From: Tethya wilhelma
Taxonomy: Eukaryota; Porifera; Demospongiae; Tethyida; Tethyidae
DNA length: 64,000 nt
Assembly (NCBI GenBank): GCA_964030475.1
Contig: CAXIPT010000006.1
Coordinates: 3,148,435-3,212,434 of the forward strand
Reading direction: 5' to 3'
Shown: positions 62,001-64,000 of the stretch, one piece after another
How the letters are laid out: every line of letters begins with the position of its first letter
How positions within the stretch are numbered: the stretch's first letter is position 1
Position numbers and translations under genes: made by a program
The notes under the pieces: model-generated
What the model saw: only the letters and a program-made list of their open reading frames with translations
Database searches by the model: none
What the model was told of the DNA's origin: nothing

Positions 62001-63635
62001 AAGGGAGCATAGCTGAGTAAAGGAAAGCAGAGAAAAACGACAGGTAGTACTGCTGGCTCCTATACTGGCACATACACCTGTCTGTCAGTTTTTGAGCAAC
62101 TAGCAATTGGATCATGCTGCTCAGTCATGCTGTATACATTTTCAAATACACTTTAGTTCATTTGTCCAACATCCTGGTTAATATTCAGCTTTCATTTTTA
62201 TGTGTGTTGTATAGTTGAAGTAACATCAATTATTGATGAACTTAATTGTTGGCTACATAGCAATGATAACGGCTCGCCCCTTTGATGTTCAACATCGTCA
62301 CTAGTATTATTCACTGTGGGGCATGCACCTGACTACCTCGAAATTAAATTTTTGATACGTGAATAATCAAAACTTGTATATTATACAGTTGTTTGTGTAT
62401 TTATAGTCAAGCTGTTTGTGTATGTAAAGTCATAAGAAAATGGTGCATGAATTGTGTGAAACACAACAAGGTGTGCATTAAATATAGATACATATACATG
62501 TAGCACATGTAATGTTTCAGGCTAGAGAAATAAACTAGCAGGTGTGAAATTAACTGTGTAAAGCACTCCCTTGAATGTATTTATATGTTAATGATCTTAA
62601 CCCCTCCCCCAACACACACACATAGCCTTAAATTGAATACATATTTCCTTTGCAGCATCTTAATAATTGACATTGATATTAATTTTATCTTCTATAATTC
62701 CTTATTGTGTGTATGCTAAATTAACTTATGACATTCACTTTCTGTTAACTTCAGGCGGCCATTTCAATGTTGAAGCAGGAGTACAAGGAGACACCCTCTC
62801 TGAAGGACGCCCTGGAGCTGGCCATCAAGGTGCTCAACAAGACACTAGACAGCACCAAACTGAACGCTGAAAAGGGTATGTGGCATTATGTACAACTGTA
62901 CATGTAGCTGGATTACAGTATGATATTGTGGATGCATATCCAACACATACTACCATAAATCCAGAAATTTGCGCGTGTTAAAATATTCACGTTGTATTTT
63001 TCCGCGTCATCTACTTTTCGTGGCAAAGTGAAAGAAATATAATACGTAGGAATGGGTCATTTGTATTATTTACTTAATTTTTGTGTTTTCATTTTCGCGG
63101 TAACTTCGAACCGCGAATATAAACAACAGCGAAATTTCCGCATTTATGGTATAATTTATGGCAATTTATTCCTGATTTGCAGTTTCATTATGATACACAA
63201 AAGCTACACGCAGCATATACATATAGCCTCGTACCCCGGCTCTCCACCTTCCTTTCCCTTCCTTTCTGTGAGTGAAAGGTCAAAGGGGAGAGCCTGAGAA
63301 TGAAGCTACAGCATGTACATATTATTGCATTGATGATAAGCATACTGCATGTATCCATACACACTCACTCACTCACACACACACACACACACACGCACAC
63401 ACACACACACACACCTATCTCTCTCACAGTTGAGATAGCCACTCTGACCCGAGAGACTGGTGATGACGGCAATGAGAGGACTAGGATCAGAGTTCTCCCT
63501 GGCAACGAGGTCGATGACCTCATCAAGGTGTACAATGAAAAGGAGGAGGCAAGAAAGAGAGAGGAAAAGGCCAAAGAAGAGAAAGCCAAACAGGAAAAGG
63601 CAGCTGCTAGTGCCTCATCCTCTAAATCAACATAG
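59094..63635 (+). CDS. PSMA4: Proteasome subunit alpha type-4, last three exons
   Basis: Exons 59094-59224 ([20 protein letters not shown], then [14 protein letters not shown]), 62755-62875 ([20 protein letters not shown], then [13 protein letters not shown]) and 63430-63635 ([20 protein letters not shown], then a Lys/Glu-rich tail ending SSSKST). They continue the PSMA4 5' part at 32957-33791 without a missing residue (TQFG|GKRPFG) and phase fits. The charged C-terminal tail is typical of PSMA4. The 3.5-kb intron between the first two of these exons contains a complete minus-strand nuclease gene. CA repeats precede the last exon. Confidence 0.97.
59278..59487. mobile_element. Inverted-repeat element related to E
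   Basis: GGTAAATTTGGCAAACTAAA near the left end pairs with GCCAAATTTACC near the right end. The interior has GCCAAATT words. Located in the PSMA4 intron. Confidence 0.6.
59719..61606 (-). CDS. ASTE1: Asteroid-like XPG/FEN-family nuclease, with a late frameshift
   Basis: A single-exon frame from [20 protein letters not shown] to about 59915, 565 codons. The N-terminal nuclease signature is complete: [32 protein letters not shown] and [10 protein letters not shown] give the acidic metal-binding residues. The C-terminal half matches asteroid proteins ([34 protein letters not shown]). ASTE1 is a structure-specific DNA endonuclease linked to double-strand break repair with shieldin. The frame closes at TGA (59909), but one base over, near 59918-59926, a clean frame continues for about 65 codons ([15 protein letters not shown]... 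to [13 protein letters not shown]) and stops at 59719. Either the gene is shifted by one base here (mutation or sequence error), or the tail is reached by another route. It is nested in a PSMA4 intron. Confidence 0.9.
61607..62754. other. Noncoding stretch inside the PSMA4 intron, upstream of the nuclease gene
   Basis: It contains the presumed promoter of the asteroid-like gene (a GC-richer patch at 61630-61680 and a TGCGCATGCGC-type word near 61795). I see no exon. The DNA at 61850-62040 is less AT-rich than its surroundings and could be an untranslated exon, but no evidence decides. Confidence 0.4.
62950..63157. mobile_element. Inverted-repeat element (ACCATAAATCCAGAAATTTGC ends)
   Basis: TACCATAAATCCAGAAATTT at 62951 pairs with AAATTTCCGCATTTATGGTA at 63132-63151. 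Interior CGCGAA/TTCGCG words repeat. Located in the last PSMA4 intron. Confidence 0.7.
63224..63308. mobile_element. Short foldback of the TAGCCTCG family (about 85 bp)
   Basis: TAGCCTCGTACCCCGGCTCT at the left and AGAGCCTGAGAATGAAGCTA at the right are diverged inverted ends; GTGAGTGAAAGGTCAAAGGG matches the arm of the 667-base element. No clear 9-bp flank duplication. Confidence 0.65.
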
Positions 63636-63835
63636 AAACACATGATGACTATCACTGTAGTATAATCTAATTATGTATATTATATTATATAATTGCATAC
63701 AGTATACTTATAATGTAAAATTTAATATCAAACTTAATACGATTGTTGTATTATAATCTTAAAGAAAAAAGTGTTAAAAAGCAGGGAAGGTAAATTAATT
63801 AAGGCACAAAAAATGCCACCTTAATTAAGTTAATC

Positions 63836-64000
63836 ATACGTACGGTAGTACGTATAGTAGGAATGGGCCGACTGTCCCATAGACACAATACAAAATGTTG
63901 GTCACTATAAAAATCTACTCAAACAAAAAATAACCTTCAAAGTTGCTGAGAGGCTCTTACTGACAGATTACCAACTGCATGCAAGGCCTAAAACTCACAA
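63836..64000. mobile_element. Inverted-repeat element D, copy 2, cut by the window edge
   Basis: The arm TACGTACGGTAGTACGTATA, then GACTGTCCCATAGACACAAT matches 24486-24568 and the reverse complement of 25252-25332. It continues into interior sequence (GCATGCAAGGCCTAAAACTC) that matches the reverse complement of 25170-25200. Confidence 0.8.

Overview
This is animal nuclear DNA. Most genes are broken into short GT-AG exons, introns are short, intergenic DNA is AT-rich and full of small inverted-repeat elements and microsatellites, and the proteins are metazoan (Frizzled-like receptor, TRAF, death domain, Calx-beta, LDLa, PEX11, UBE2R). The gene style resembles a demosponge such as Amphimedon; that is an inference, not a database match.

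Layout. 1-3.8 kb: repeats, a 28-N gap and a degenerate exon cluster. 3.9-7.3 kb (-): a single-exon gene that joins a triose-phosphate/PEP-type transporter, two glycosyltransferase-like domains and a polysaccharide pyruvyl transferase domain; this is the strongest candidate for a new system. 7.6-13.9 kb: a tandem near-identical duplication and nested inverted-repeat transposons. 14.3-17.1 kb (-): a multi-pass membrane protein. 19.8-22.3 kb (+): DBR1, lariat debranching enzyme, with two altered active-site histidines. 22.6-24.2 kb (-): C-terminal part of a WD-repeat (WDR93-like) gene whose probable N-terminal part is at 38.0-39.0 kb (-). 26.4-29.7 kb (-): ATP synthase alpha, 5' part. 30.1-32.6 kb (-): UBE2R/CDC34-type E2. 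33.0-33.8 kb (+): PSMA4, 5' part. 34.1-35.0 kb and 40.9-45.1 kb (+): Frizzled-like receptor genes, the first only a 3' half. 36.1-36.9 kb: minisatellite. 39.2-40.3 kb (+): PEX11. 40.5-40.7 kb: fragment of the next gene. 45.7-49.9 kb (+): death domain-TRAF fusion. 50.3-53.3 kb (-): ABC transporter with a degenerate ATPase site. 53.8-54.9 kb (-): the missing C-terminal exons of ATP synthase alpha. 55.5-59.0 kb (+): LDLa/Calx-beta extracellular protein. 59.1-63.6 kb (+): the missing 3' exons of PSMA4, with an asteroid-like nuclease (ASTE1) on the other strand inside its intron.

The order of the window is not credible as a simple chromosome. ATP synthase alpha has its last exons upstream of its first ones, PSMA4 is split by 25 kb of unrelated genes, and the WDR93-like gene appears split around the same block. 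The breaks lie at single N bases or inside microsatellites and transposon ends. A scaffold made of misplaced contigs, probably with both haplotypes present, explains this best. If ATP synthase alpha and PSMA4 were contiguous, the block 26.36-33.80 kb would lie between about 54.9 and 59.0 kb, giving ABC transporter - ATP synthase alpha - UBE2R - PSMA4/ASTE1.

At least six families of short non-autonomous inverted-repeat elements are visible. One has perfect 9-bp target duplications at four insertions, including one element inside another.
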